In this document: positions 38,557 through 46,950 of the stretch, one piece after another
Layout of the letters: each line of letters starts with the position of its first letter
Numbering within the stretch: the stretch's first letter is position 1
DNA from: PALSA-607 sp963825425
GTDB lineage: Bacteria > Actinomycetota > Actinomycetes > Acidothermales > Acidothermaceae
Direction of reading: 5' to 3'
NCBI GenBank assembly: GCA_963825425.1
Contig: CAWGTF010000013.1
Coordinates: forward strand, 248,001 to 312,000
DNA length: 64,000 bases
Made by a program: the position numbers and the translations under genes
Notes under the pieces: model-generated
Databases searched by the model: none
What the model saw: the letters and a program-made list of their open reading frames with translations, nothing else
Told to the model about the DNA's origin: nothing

Positions 38557-39630
38557 CAGAGCGCCGAGTCGCCGCTAGCCAGCGTTCCACGCGGCACGTC
38601 GCGCCCGGGTGCCGACGCGATGACGGCCGCCACGGCAGCCGGTATGTCAGCCCGCCCGATCCTCTTGCGGAACACCCAGTACGTCCACGTCTGGTACGCC
38701 AGGACGACGGGCGTGAAGATTACTGCGACCCACGACATCACGGTCAGCGTGTAGTGGGTCGATGACGCGTTCACCACCGTGAGAGTTCCTGCGGGATCGG
38801 TCGTCGAAGGCAGCACATTGGGATGCAGCGCGATGAACAGTGCGGCGACCGCACCGACGATCGCTGCACCGTTCAGCGCGAACGCCCAACCTTCGCGACC
38901 CCGCAGGCTCAGTGCCACGCCGGCCACGAGACACCCGGCGGCTACGGCAGCCACGACGGCAGAGGCCGCCTTTCCGTAAGAGATCTCCGTCCAGAGCAGG
39001 AACGCCGCGGCCGCAACGACGGCTACCGGCGCCACTCGTCGCACGCAGCGAGTTGGCGCGCGTACGCATCTCATCCGTGGTCTTCAGAGCAAGAAACACC
39101 GCGCCGTGCAAGGTGAACAGCGACAGAGTGACAATGCCACCAAGCAATGCGTACGGATTCAGCAAGGTGAAGAAGTTGCCGGTGAAGTTGTGCGCCGCGT
39201 TCAACGGCACGCCCCGGACGATGTTCGCGAATGCGACCCCCCACAACAATGCAGGCAACGCGCTCCCAAAGAAGATGGCGCCATCCCACGCCCTGCGCCA
39301 CCGAAGATCAGGGTGCTTGCCCCGGTACTCGAACGCTACGCCGCGCACGATCAACGCGACGAGAATGACCAACAACGCGAGGTAGAAGCCACTGAACAGC
39401 GACGCGTACCAGCCAGGAAAAGCGGCGAACATCGCACCCCCGGCCGTCAGGAGCCACACTTCGTTGCCGTCCCAGACCGGCCCGATCGTGTTGATGACAA
39501 CCCGCCGGTCGACGTCATCCTGTGAGATGAACGGAAGCAGGATCCCGACGCCGAAATCGAAGCCCTCAAGAAGGAAATAGCCAGACCACAACACGGCAAT
39601 CAACAAGAACCAGAAGTCGTAGAGCGCCAC
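38556..39630 (-). CDS. cydB: Cytochrome bd oxidase subunit II (one frameshift)
   Basis: This is the membrane subunit of the high-affinity quinol oxidase. It begins MALYDFWFLLIAVLWSGYFL and GFDFGVGILLPF, which is typical CydB, and continues with GPVWDGNEVWLLTAGGAMFA and FPGWYASLFSGFYLALLVIL. The joined protein has about 358 residues and nine predicted helices. A frame change near 39050 separates the last three helices (ending WTYWVFRKRI). It lies 11 bases after cydA and overlaps cydD by one base. Confidence 0.93.
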
Positions 39631-39641
39631 AGCGAATCCCT

Positions 39642-41021
39642 TCAGTACGCGAAGACGGGCTCGGGCTCGTCAGCATCCGACTCGATCGGCGGACCTGACC
39701 GCGCATACCGCATCATCAGGAAGACGTCGATAATCGCCAGAACGCCGTACACGAGGGTGAAGATGATCAACGAGGCAAGTACCTCGCCGCCCGTCACCGA
39801 AGGCGACACGCCGGCTTCCGTCTTGAGGTGGCCGAACACGAGCCACGGCTGACGACCCATCTCGGTGAAGATCCAACCGAGACTGTTGGCCAGGAAGGGG
39901 AGCGGCAGCGCCCAGAGTGCGAGCGTGTAGAAGCGCCGCCCCGGCGGCGTTCGTCCCCTGCGCATGAGCCACAAGCCAAGAAGCGCGATGGCGGCCGCCA
40001 GCATGCCGAACCCGATCATGAGCCGGAAGCTCCAATAGGTGACCGCAATCATGGGCCGGTAGTCGCCTGGCCCGTACTGCTGCTGATATTGGGCGTTGAG
40101 GTCATCGATGCCCTTGACCTGACCGTCGAACGAGCCGGTGGCCAGAAACGACAACGCTCGCGGAACCTTGACACTGAAGACCTCACTGTGCCCGTTCAAC
40201 GACCCCCAGGTGAACAACGAGAACGGCGCCGGCTTGGACGTGTGGTACAGCGCCTCCGCAGCGGCCATCTTCATCGGCTGCTGCTCGGTCATGATCTTGG
40301 CTTCGATATCACCGCTGGCCGCAAGGCCGATGCCAGCCAAGACGGTGGCTACCAACGCCAGTCGCATCGAGGGCCGGTACACGTCGACGTCGACATGCTT
40401 ACGCAGGTACCACGCGCTGACTGCGACGACAAAGACGCCGCCGGTCAGAATGCTCGCAAAGATGGTGTGCGGAAACGTGACCAACGTCGTCGAGTTGCCG
40501 AGGACCGCCCAGATGCTGGACAGCTCAGCCCGGTTCTTCGCAACGTCGATCGTGTAGCCGACGGGGTGCTGCATGAACGAGTTGGCCGCAAGGATGAAGT
40601 AGGCCGAAATCATCGTCCCGATCGAGGCAATCCAGATGGTTGCCAAGTGAACGCGCTTGGACAGCTTGTCCCATCCGAAGATCCACAGTCCCAGGAACGT
40701 CGACTCGAGGAAGAAGGCAAGCAGCGCCTCCATCGCGAGCGGGGCACCGAATACGTCCCCGACGAATCGGGAGTAGTCGCTCCAGTTCATGCCGAATTGA
40801 AACTCTTGCACGATGCCGGTCACGACGCCGATCGCAAAGTTGATCAAGAACAGCTTGCCCCAGAACTTCGTCATCCGCAGGTAGTGCTGCTTGCCAGTGC
40901 GGTACCAAGCGGTCTGCATGATGGCGACCAATAGAGACAGGCCGATGGTGAGCGGAACGAAGAGAAAGTGGTAAACCGTCGTGATGCCGAATTGCCATCT
41001 GGCCAGGGTCAGAGCATTCAT
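39642..41021 (-). CDS. cydA: Cytochrome bd oxidase subunit I
   Basis: This catalytic haem subunit (459 residues, intact) oxidises quinol and reduces oxygen to water at low oxygen tension. Haem ligand His18 lies in VYHFLF, the second ligand His in VTFPHTIFASIL, and the conserved Glu residues in MEALLAFFLESTF. The quinol-loop motif GRQPW is present (FTEMGRQPWLVFG). The Q loop is the short type usual in Gram-positives. It is the first gene of cydABDC. A DevR-like box with a perfect GGACC-TT-GGTCC palindrome is centred 42.5 bases upstream of the ATG, and no good ribosome site precedes the start. Confidence 0.95.
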   Translation of the reverse strand: MNALTLARWQFGITTVYHFLFVPLTIGLSLLVAIMQTAWYRTGKQHYLRMTKFWGKLFLINFAIGVVTGIVQEFQFGMNWSDYSRFVGDVFGAPLAMEALLAFFLESTFLGLWIFGWDKLSKRVHLATIWIASIGTMISAYFILAANSFMQHPVGYTIDVAKNRAELSSIWAVLGNSTTLVTFPHTIFASILTGGVFVVAVSAWYLRKHVDVDVYRPSMRLALVATVLAGIGLAASGDIEAKIMTEQQPMKMAAAEALYHTSKPAPFSLFTWGSLNGHSEVFSVKVPRALSFLATGSFDGQVKGIDDLNAQYQQQYGPGDYRPMIAVTYWSFRLMIGFGMLAAAIALLGLWLMRRGRTPPGRRFYTLALWALPLPFLANSLGWIFTEMGRQPWLVFGHLKTEAGVSPSVTGGEVLASLIIFTLVYGVLAIIDVFLMMRYARSGPPIESDADEPEPVFAY

Positions 41022-41056
41022 CCGGCAACCGTCCCAGAGTGATGATCAACGCGGCA

Positions 41057-41070
41057 AGGACCTTGGTCCC
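41057..41070 (-). promoter_or_regulatory. DevR-box-like site upstream of cydABDC
   Basis: AGGACCTTGGTCCC matches 11 of 14 core positions and contains the perfect inverted repeat GGACC-TT-GGTCC (41058-41069). The centre, 41063.5, is 42.5 bases from the cydA ATG. Confidence 0.6.
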
Positions 41071-41132
41071 GCGGCCCACGGCTATTCGTCCCAACCCATC
41101 GCGACGCCCGCACGCGATGGAGAACACAGCTG

Positions 41133-41472
41133 CTAATCGGTGACTACTCCCATCAGTTGCATCTCGGGCATCTGGGAGTCGCCCGAGATGTCTCCGCACG
41201 CAGGACAGACCCGAACGTGACCCGCGAGATGGTCGTGATCCAGCGCGCCGACAAATCCACATACGGGGCAGGTCAGCACGATCTCAAATTGCTCACAGGC
41301 CAAGTCGAGCGCTCGCCAGCGGACCGTCTGCGGCGAGCGCGGCGAACGCCTGGCGAAGGGTTTCCTCGCTGATGGTCGACGCGTGCCGGATGACCACCAA
41401 CGCGACGGCGCGCCCGGCCGCGCGCTGTTCGACTTCTTCGATCAGCTCGCCGACGAGCGACAACTCATGCAT
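41133..41472 (-). CDS. hypA: Hydrogenase nickel-insertion protein HypA (one frameshift)
   Basis: This is a small nickel chaperone of about 113 residues for [NiFe] hydrogenase maturation. It starts MHELSLVGELIEEVEQRA, where the first Met and His2 are the nickel ligands. The zinc site is CPVCG (in LTCPVCGFVGALDHDH) and CPACG (in VRVCPACGDISGD). The zinc half is in another frame from the start; a single base near 41310 joins them, and the true stop is the TAG at 41133-41135. The start overlaps the maturation protease stop by eight bases. HypB-F are not in the window. Confidence 0.85.
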
Positions 41473-41930
41473 CGGCAGTCTCCGCGCATAATCGGACGAC
41501 GGTTTCCACGAGGTGCGCGACGGAAGCGTTGACCGCAGTGCCCAGATCGGAGCCGGGTTCGACCGACTGGATCGTGACACTCACCGCGACTGCCGGTGGA
41601 TGTGCGCCATACAACGCCTCGGCAAGCGACAGGATCGTGCCGGCACCGACGTGATGCGTCATCGAACCTGCATTCGCTTCGGGCAATACGGGGCCGACAC
41701 TCACAACACCCGGCGCCAGCGCCGGATCGAGCTGGGCATCGACGAATACCACGTGTGACTGCGTCGGCGACTTCACGTGCGAGATCCGGGGTCAGCTGAT
41801 GGACCGCGACCACGTCAACCGATTCCATCCGCACGTCGTCCCTGAGCGCGTCTGCCACCACCCATCCGACGGCGTCGTCGCCGCGCAGCCGATTGCCGTA
41901 CGCGATGACTAGCGGACGGCGCTGCGTCAT
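41465..41930 (-). CDS. Hydrogenase maturation protease, HycI/HoxW type (one frameshift)
   Basis: This endopeptidase of about 155 residues (family M52) trims the C-terminus of the hydrogenase large subunit after nickel insertion. It begins RPLVIAYGNRLRGDDAVGWV, where the GNxLRGDD(A)VG motif holds the first nickel-sensing acidic residue. The second acidic region lies near VVAVHQLTPDLA, with the later His near SMTHHVGAGTIL. A frame change near 41765 is needed. The start overlaps the hoxH stop by four bases, so translation is coupled to its substrate. Confidence 0.85.
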
Positions 41931-43346
41931 CGACGCACCTCGTCGAGCACCGCACCGTCGTGGTCGACCAGGGAGATGTGCAGCGGCATCTGCCCCATCG
42001 CATGAGTCGAGCACGACAGACACGGGTCGTAGCACCGGATCACGGCCTCGACGCGGTTCAGCATGCCTTCTTCGATTCGCTCACCCTTCACGAAGTGCCG
42101 CGCGACCTGTAACACGCTGGCATTCATGGCGGCCGCGTTGTGGCCGGTGGCGATAATGAGGTTGGCCGTTTGAATGATCCCGTCGTCGTCGACCACGTAG
42201 TGGTGAATCAGCGTTCCACGTGGAGCCTCGGCTACTCCGATGCCGACGTTGCGGTTGACCTCGGCGTGTGACGCGACGCGGGTGCCGAGGATCTCCGGGT
42301 CGTCGAGGAACATCTCCATCCTCTCGATGCCGTACAAGATGTCGAGCAACCTCGTCTGGTGGTAGTGGAACGAGCTGCTCGGATAGCGTCCAAATCGGGA
42401 GCGGAACTCCTCGAGTTCGGCGTCCGCTCGCGGTGTTCCGAACCGCTCGGCGACGATTGCCCGCGCCAACGTGCCGACCCGATACAGGCCGTTGTCGATG
42501 CCGCGGGGCTTGAAGTAGGTGGGCTTGAGAAAGGACGCCTCGTCGGTGTATTCGCCGATGTAGTCGGCATAGTCGTAGGCATCGAAGTCGGCGAGCAGCG
42601 TGCCGTCGTGATCGACGACGCGCAATCGCCCGTCGTAGTGAGCGACGTTGCCGTCAGCGATCGACCAGCGACATGAACGCCGACTTGAAAGACCCGAAAG
42701 TCTCCGCCTCCTCGGCCCAGCTCAGCAGGTTGTTCTTGTACCAGGCCAGCGCACGATCCGCTGCCGCGTAGGCCTCCGGAATCATTGCGCGGATCTCGTC
42801 GCGCTTCTCGGCCGTCAACGCCGACTCAACGCCGCCTGGCACGATCCAAGCCGGGTGAATCCGCTTCCCACCGAGCAGTTCGATCGCGTGCTGGCCGAAC
42901 TTACGCAGATAGATGCCGTCCATCGCCAACTGTGGATTGGCCTTCGCCACGCCGACAATGCTGCGCGTGGCGGGATCAGCGTCAAAGCCGAACAGCAGGT
43001 CCGGCGAGGCAAGGTGAAAGAGACTCAACGCATTCGACTGCACGATCTGTGCGAGGTTCATCAGCGCTCGCAGGTCAGCACCGACCTTGGGCGGTCTCAC
43101 CGCAAGAATGCGGTCGCAGGCCTTCGCGGAGGCGATGAGATGACTGACGGGACAGATGCCGCAAATTCTCGCCATCAGTGATGGCATCTCTGCCATCGGC
43201 CGGCCCTGGCAGATCTTCTCGAAGCCGCGGAACTGTGTCACCTGGAAATGTGCATCGGCGACCTGTCCTGCATCATCAAGACTGATCCTGATCCGGGCGT
43301 GACCTTCGATCCTGGTGACCGGATCGATGGTGATCTCGCTGGCCAT
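41927..43346 (-). CDS. hoxH: [NiFe] hydrogenase large subunit, HoxH-like (one frameshift)
   Basis: This is the catalytic subunit of a NAD(P)-linked bidirectional hydrogenase of group 3 (3d-like by gene neighbourhood), about 473 residues. The start MASEITIDPVTRIEGHARI is typical. The nickel ligands are complete: Cys62 and Cys65 in RICGICPVSH, and DPCLSC near the C-terminus followed by STHAMGQMPLHI, so a tail of about 20 residues is removed by the maturation protease. A frame change near 42640 separates LVDR from ADGNVAHYDGR. It lies 28 bases after hoxY. Reaction: H2 + NAD+ to NADH + H+, reversible. Confidence 0.92.
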
Positions 43347-43374
43347 CAGACTCCTACTCGTTTGCTGGGGCAGG

Positions 43375-43911
43375 TCATCTACCGAACCGCGCGTGAGTGG
43401 CCGCCTCCGGCGAGCGCCCGTCGAGCAGCGCGACGACGGTGTCAAAGATCAGATCGGCGGACGGCGGGCAACCGGGCAGGAAGACGTCGACTTTGACGAC
43501 TTTGTGAACCGGCAGGGTCTTAGGCAAGTGGTGCGGCAAGTTCTTCGAGGGCATGCCCAGATTGACCGTGACGTTCTCGACGTAGGCCCGCTGAAACAGC
43601 GGCTGTGCGTCTGCGAAGACATTGCGCATACCTGGCACGTTCGTCGTCACCGCGCAGTCACCCAAGGCCACCAGGATCTTGCTACGACTGCGCACCAAGC
43701 GGATGCGCTCCAGATCCTCGTCCGTCGAGACAGCGCCCTCGACGAGAACGATGTCGACGCCTTCGGGGTATACCTTCGCGTCGACCAGCGGGCTGTACAC
43801 GAGGTCAGCCCGCGCTACGACCTCGAGCAGCCGCTCGTCCATATCGAGAAACGACATGTGACACCCTGAGCAGCCATCGAGCCAGATCGTCGCGAACGTC
43901 GGGCGGCTCAT
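43375..43911 (-). CDS. hoxY: [NiFe] hydrogenase small subunit HoxY
   Basis: This small subunit of 178 residues carries the proximal 4Fe-4S cluster. The Cys ligands are visible in LDGCSGCHMSF (Cys14 and Cys17), VALGDCAVTTN and LPGCPPSADLIF. It has no Tat signal, as expected for the cytoplasmic group 3 type. The ATG overlaps the hoxU stop by four bases. It hands electrons from the nickel site to the HoxFU diaphorase. The frame is intact. Confidence 0.93.
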   Translation of the reverse strand: MSRPTFATIWLDGCSGCHMSFLDMDERLLEVVARADLVYSPLVDAKVYPEGVDIVLVEGAVSTDEDLERIRLVRSRSKILVALGDCAVTTNVPGMRNVFADAQPLFQRAYVENVTVNLGMPSKNLPHHLPKTLPVHKVVKVDVFLPGCPPSADLIFDTVVALLDGRSPEAATHARFGR

Positions 43912-44618
43912 CGCCGTCCCCCTTCTTCGCGGCCCTTTAAGTACGGAAGGAATGGCCGACCCGCCTTCGTGCTGGCGACCGGGCGGCCCTTCTCGAACAA
44001 CGCGCCGGTCGGGCAGACCTGCACGCACTTGCCGCAACTCGTGCACGTGGGTGACTCACCCCAGGGCATGCCGAGGTCGGTCACGACTCGGGCATCGATC
44101 CCTCGGCCCATGACATCCCAGGTATGCGCTCCCTCAACCTCGTCGCACACGCGCACGCATCGCGTGCACATGATGCACCGATTGTGGTCGATGGCGAATC
44201 GCTCGTGGCTGGCATCGACGTCGAGTTTCGGGTTGATGTTCGCCAAGTCGAGGTGCGTCAAGCCGACTTGCTCGGCGCGACCCTGCAGTTCGCAATGGTT
44301 GTTCGCCACGCACACCGCGCACACATGGTTACGTTCGACGAAGAGCATCTCGATGATCGTCCGTCGATATTCCTGCAGGCGCGGCGACGCAGTCGTGATG
44401 TCCATCTCGTCGGCGACCTGCGTGGTGCATGCCGGCAGCAGCTTGGCGCTTCCCTGCACCTCGACCACGCAGAGCCGACAGGCTCCGATGTCGCACAGTC
44501 CGTCGAGGTGACACAAGGTCGGTATCTCGATCCCGTTCTCACGCGCGACTTCCAGCACCGTTTGCTCGGCGCTTCCAGCGCACTCGACGCCATCGATTCG
44601 GAGGGTGTGAACGGTCAT
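43908..44618 (-). CDS. hoxU: Hydrogenase diaphorase small subunit HoxU
   Basis: This NuoG-N-terminal-like iron-sulphur protein of 236 residues has a 2Fe-2S domain (LCHLDGLCDIGACRLC), a His-Cys3 cluster region (HVCAVCVANNHCELQ) and two 4Fe-4S binding sites (CIMCTRCVRVC and CTSCGKCVQVCP). It links HoxF to HoxY. Both ends overlap neighbours by four bases. The frame is intact. Confidence 0.93.
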   Translation of the reverse strand: MTVHTLRIDGVECAGSAEQTVLEVARENGIEIPTLCHLDGLCDIGACRLCVVEVQGSAKLLPACTTQVADEMDITTASPRLQEYRRTIIEMLFVERNHVCAVCVANNHCELQGRAEQVGLTHLDLANINPKLDVDASHERFAIDHNRCIMCTRCVRVCDEVEGAHTWDVMGRGIDARVVTDLGMPWGESPTCTSCGKCVQVCPTGALFEKGRPVASTKAGRPFLPYLKGREEGGRR

Positions 44619-46318
44619 GACACCGGCTCCTTGGTCGACACGGACTCATTGGTCGACACGGGCTCCTTGGTCGACACAGGGCAAACCCCCGCCGGGCACA
44701 CCCTCTCCTCGATGTGCGCCAAGTACTCGTCGCGGAAGTACCGCAATGTCGAGAACACTGGATTCGGGGCACTCTGGCCAAGGCCACACAAACTGGTGCT
44801 GCGCACCATGTCACCGAGCTTCTCCAACTGCTCAAGGTCGGCCAACGTGGCCATGCCCTCCGTGATCTTGGTCAGCAGCAGGTACATCTCCGTCGTGCCG
44901 ACCCTGCACGGTACGCACTTGCCGCAGGATTCCTCTCGGCAGAAGTCCATGAAGTAGCGCGCGACCTCCACCATGCACGACGTATCGTCCATCACCACCA
45001 TGCCGCCCGACCCCATGATGGAGCCGGCTGCAACGAGTGACTCGTAGTCAAGATTCATATCGAGCAGTTCCTCGGGCAGGCAGCCGCCAGATGGGCCACC
45101 CGTTTGCACCGCCTTGAAGGTCCCGCCATCAGGAATCCCGCCGCCGATGTCGAAGATGACATCACGTAGGCGAATACCCATGGGCACTTCGATGAGGCCG
45201 CTGTTCACGATCCGGCCCGCCAACGCGAAGACCTTCGTGCCCTTGCTCTTGCCGGTGCCTATCGTGGAATACCAGTCGCCGCCTTTGCGCACGATCACTG
45301 GCACGCTTGCATACGTCTCGACGTTATTGATCAGGGTCGGGCTCCCCCACAGACCGTGCGCGGCCGGGAACGGCGGACGCGGAACCGGCGTGCCACGGCC
45401 ACCTTGGATGGAGGCCATCAGCGCGGTTTCCTCGCCACACACAAACGCACCGGCACCGAGCCGCAACTCGACGTGAAAGGCGAACGGAGAGCCACCGATC
45501 GAAGCCCCGAGGTAGCCGGACTTCTCCGCGCGGTGGATCGCCGCCTTTAGCCGCTGGACCGCGAGCGGGTACTCCGCGCGACAGTAGACATAACCCTTCG
45601 TCGCTCCGACGGCGTACGCAGCGATCGCCATCCCTTCGAGCACCCGGTGCGGGTCACTCTCAAGGACCGACCGATCCATGAAGGCACCGGGGTCTCCTTC
45701 GTCCGCGTTGCACACGACGTACTTCGGAGTGGCAATCTGCTTCGCCACGGTCGCCCACTTCAATCCCGTCGGATAGCCGGCGCCACCGCGACCTCGCATG
45801 CCGCTTCGGGTGATCTCGTCGACGACCTGCTGGGGCGTCATCTGTGTCACGGCCTTCGTCAAGCCGCTATAGCCTTGGCGCGCGACGTAATCATCGATGC
45901 TCTCGGGATCGATCTGGCCGCAATTCTCGAGCACGATCTTGACTTGGCGTGCGAAGAACGGCTCGCGTTCGGGCTTGGTCGCGACGCCCTGTGCGACTTT
46001 CAGCCGATCGACCAGAGGGCTGACATTCTCGGGCTCCACGGCGCGAAATAGCTCTCCGGTTTCCGGTATCTCCACGAGGGGCCCGGCAGCGCAAAGGCCC
46101 AGGCAACCGACGCGCTTGACTGCTACGTCGGTCACCCCGTCACCGACGAGCTGCTCTGTCACTTGCTCGAAGACTCGGTCGGATCCTGCGGATAGACACC
46201 CGGCGGCCTGGCAGACACACGCGGTGACACGGGGCCGGCCCACCACAGCCGGACCGGTCATCCGGCGGCTGTGCCGTGGTGCTTGACTCGCTGCCGGCTC
46301 CGATCGGACCTCGGTCAC
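44615..46318 (-). CDS. hoxF: Hydrogenase diaphorase large subunit HoxF (NuoF-like)
   Basis: This NAD- and FMN-binding subunit has 567 residues. An N-terminal thioredoxin-like 2Fe-2S part (CVCQAAGCLSAGS, RVGCLGLCAAGP) is followed by the NuoF core: NADH site GRGGAGYPTGLKW, FMN site NADEGDPGAFMDR with EYPLA, and the 4Fe-4S motif ESCGKCVPCRVGT. The C-terminus carries an 18-base-unit tandem repeat (VSTKEP/VSTNES). The arrangement is as in bidirectional Hox hydrogenases. The frame is intact; the GTG start overlaps the hoxE stop. Confidence 0.93.
   Translation of the reverse strand: MTEVRSEPAASQAPRHSRRMTGPAVVGRPRVTACVCQAAGCLSAGSDRVFEQVTEQLVGDGVTDVAVKRVGCLGLCAAGPLVEIPETGELFRAVEPENVSPLVDRLKVAQGVATKPEREPFFARQVKIVLENCGQIDPESIDDYVARQGYSGLTKAVTQMTPQQVVDEITRSGMRGRGGAGYPTGLKWATVAKQIATPKYVVCNADEGDPGAFMDRSVLESDPHRVLEGMAIAAYAVGATKGYVYCRAEYPLAVQRLKAAIHRAEKSGYLGASIGGSPFAFHVELRLGAGAFVCGEETALMASIQGGRGTPVPRPPFPAAHGLWGSPTLINNVETYASVPVIVRKGGDWYSTIGTGKSKGTKVFALAGRIVNSGLIEVPMGIRLRDVIFDIGGGIPDGGTFKAVQTGGPSGGCLPEELLDMNLDYESLVAAGSIMGSGGMVVMDDTSCMVEVARYFMDFCREESCGKCVPCRVGTTEMYLLLTKITEGMATLADLEQLEKLGDMVRSTSLCGLGQSAPNPVFSTLRYFRDEYLAHIEERVCPAGVCPVSTKEPVSTNESVSTKEPVS
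44619..44678 (-). repeat. 18-bp tandem repeat at the 3' end of hoxF
   Basis: Three 18-base units (44619-44636, 44637-44654, 44655-44672) and a six-base partial encode VSTKEP, VSTNES, VSTKEP on the minus strand. Units differ at a few positions. The repeat lies just before the stop codon and overlaps no known motif. Confidence 0.85.
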
Positions 46319-46800
46319 AACGCCTCCAATGTGGCAACGACCGCAGCGGGCGTTTGCTTGCCTTTGGCCTCACCGTCGAACACGACTGCGGGCGCGATGC
46401 TGCACGCGCCAAGGCAACGCGCGGTGACGAGTGAGATCCGGTCATCGGGCGTCGTCTCTTTGGGTTTGATCCCGAACCGTGCCCGAATCGCGGTGAGGAT
46501 TGCACTCGCGCCGTTGATATGGCACGCGGTCCCCGTGCAGACGACGCAGGTGTGCTCGCCTTGAGGCTTCAAGGTGAACAGCGAGTAAAATGTCGCGACG
46601 CCGTAGACCTTGCTCAGCGGTACGCCGAGGGTCTCCCCCACATACGTAAGCGCAACATCGTCGAGGTACCCGAAGGACTGTTGGGTTGTGTGCAACACCT
46701 CGATCAGCGCATCAGGGGAGTAGCCAAGGCGCAGCATGCGCGCATCAACGGCTCTCCAACGCTTGTCATCACTGGGCGTCGGCGGCTTCGTAATCGTCAC
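46315..46800 (-). CDS. hoxE: Hydrogenase/diaphorase subunit HoxE (NuoE-like)
   Basis: This is a thioredoxin-fold 2Fe-2S protein of about 161 residues. The Cys ligands are in CVVCTGTACHINGA and TARCLGACSIAP, and YGVATFYSLFTLKPQGEH is the NuoE hallmark. The GTG at 46800 (VTITKPPTP) is preferred to the GTG at 46827 because it leaves the DevR-like box at 46837-46850 in a usual position, 43.5 bases upstream; neither start has a strong ribosome site. It is the first gene of hoxEFUYH with protease and hypA. The frame is intact. Confidence 0.9.
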   Translation of the reverse strand: MTITKPPTPSDDKRWRAVDARMLRLGYSPDALIEVLHTTQQSFGYLDDVALTYVGETLGVPLSKVYGVATFYSLFTLKPQGEHTCVVCTGTACHINGASAILTAIRARFGIKPKETTPDDRISLVTARCLGACSIAPAVVFDGEAKGKQTPAAVVATLEAL

Positions 46801-46836
46801 GGTGCAAGCCAATCTCTCCAGGGGCACTGCCCGACA

Positions 46837-46850
46837 GGGACCAAGGTCCG
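46837..46850. promoter_or_regulatory. DevR-box-like site between hoxE and enolase
   Basis: GGGACCAAGGTCCG matches 11 of 14 core positions and contains GGACC-AA-GGTCC, the same inverted repeat as at cydA with AA in the centre. It is centred 43.5 bases from the hoxE GTG at 46800 and 107.5 bases before the divergent enolase start, so it could serve both. Confidence 0.6.
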
Positions 46851-46950
46851 TTGTGGCCGGACCGACGGCCCCTTGGACGGGGAGCGTACTTCGCGCAGCA
46901 TGAGGCAGGACAGATGTTCGAGGCGCATAGGTGTGTGGAGGCGAAGTCCG

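Noticed and set aside
39828..40934. A 368-codon plus-strand frame opposite cydA
   Set aside because: CydA on the minus strand is intact with haem ligands; the antisense protein is Arg/Asp/Gln-rich noise.
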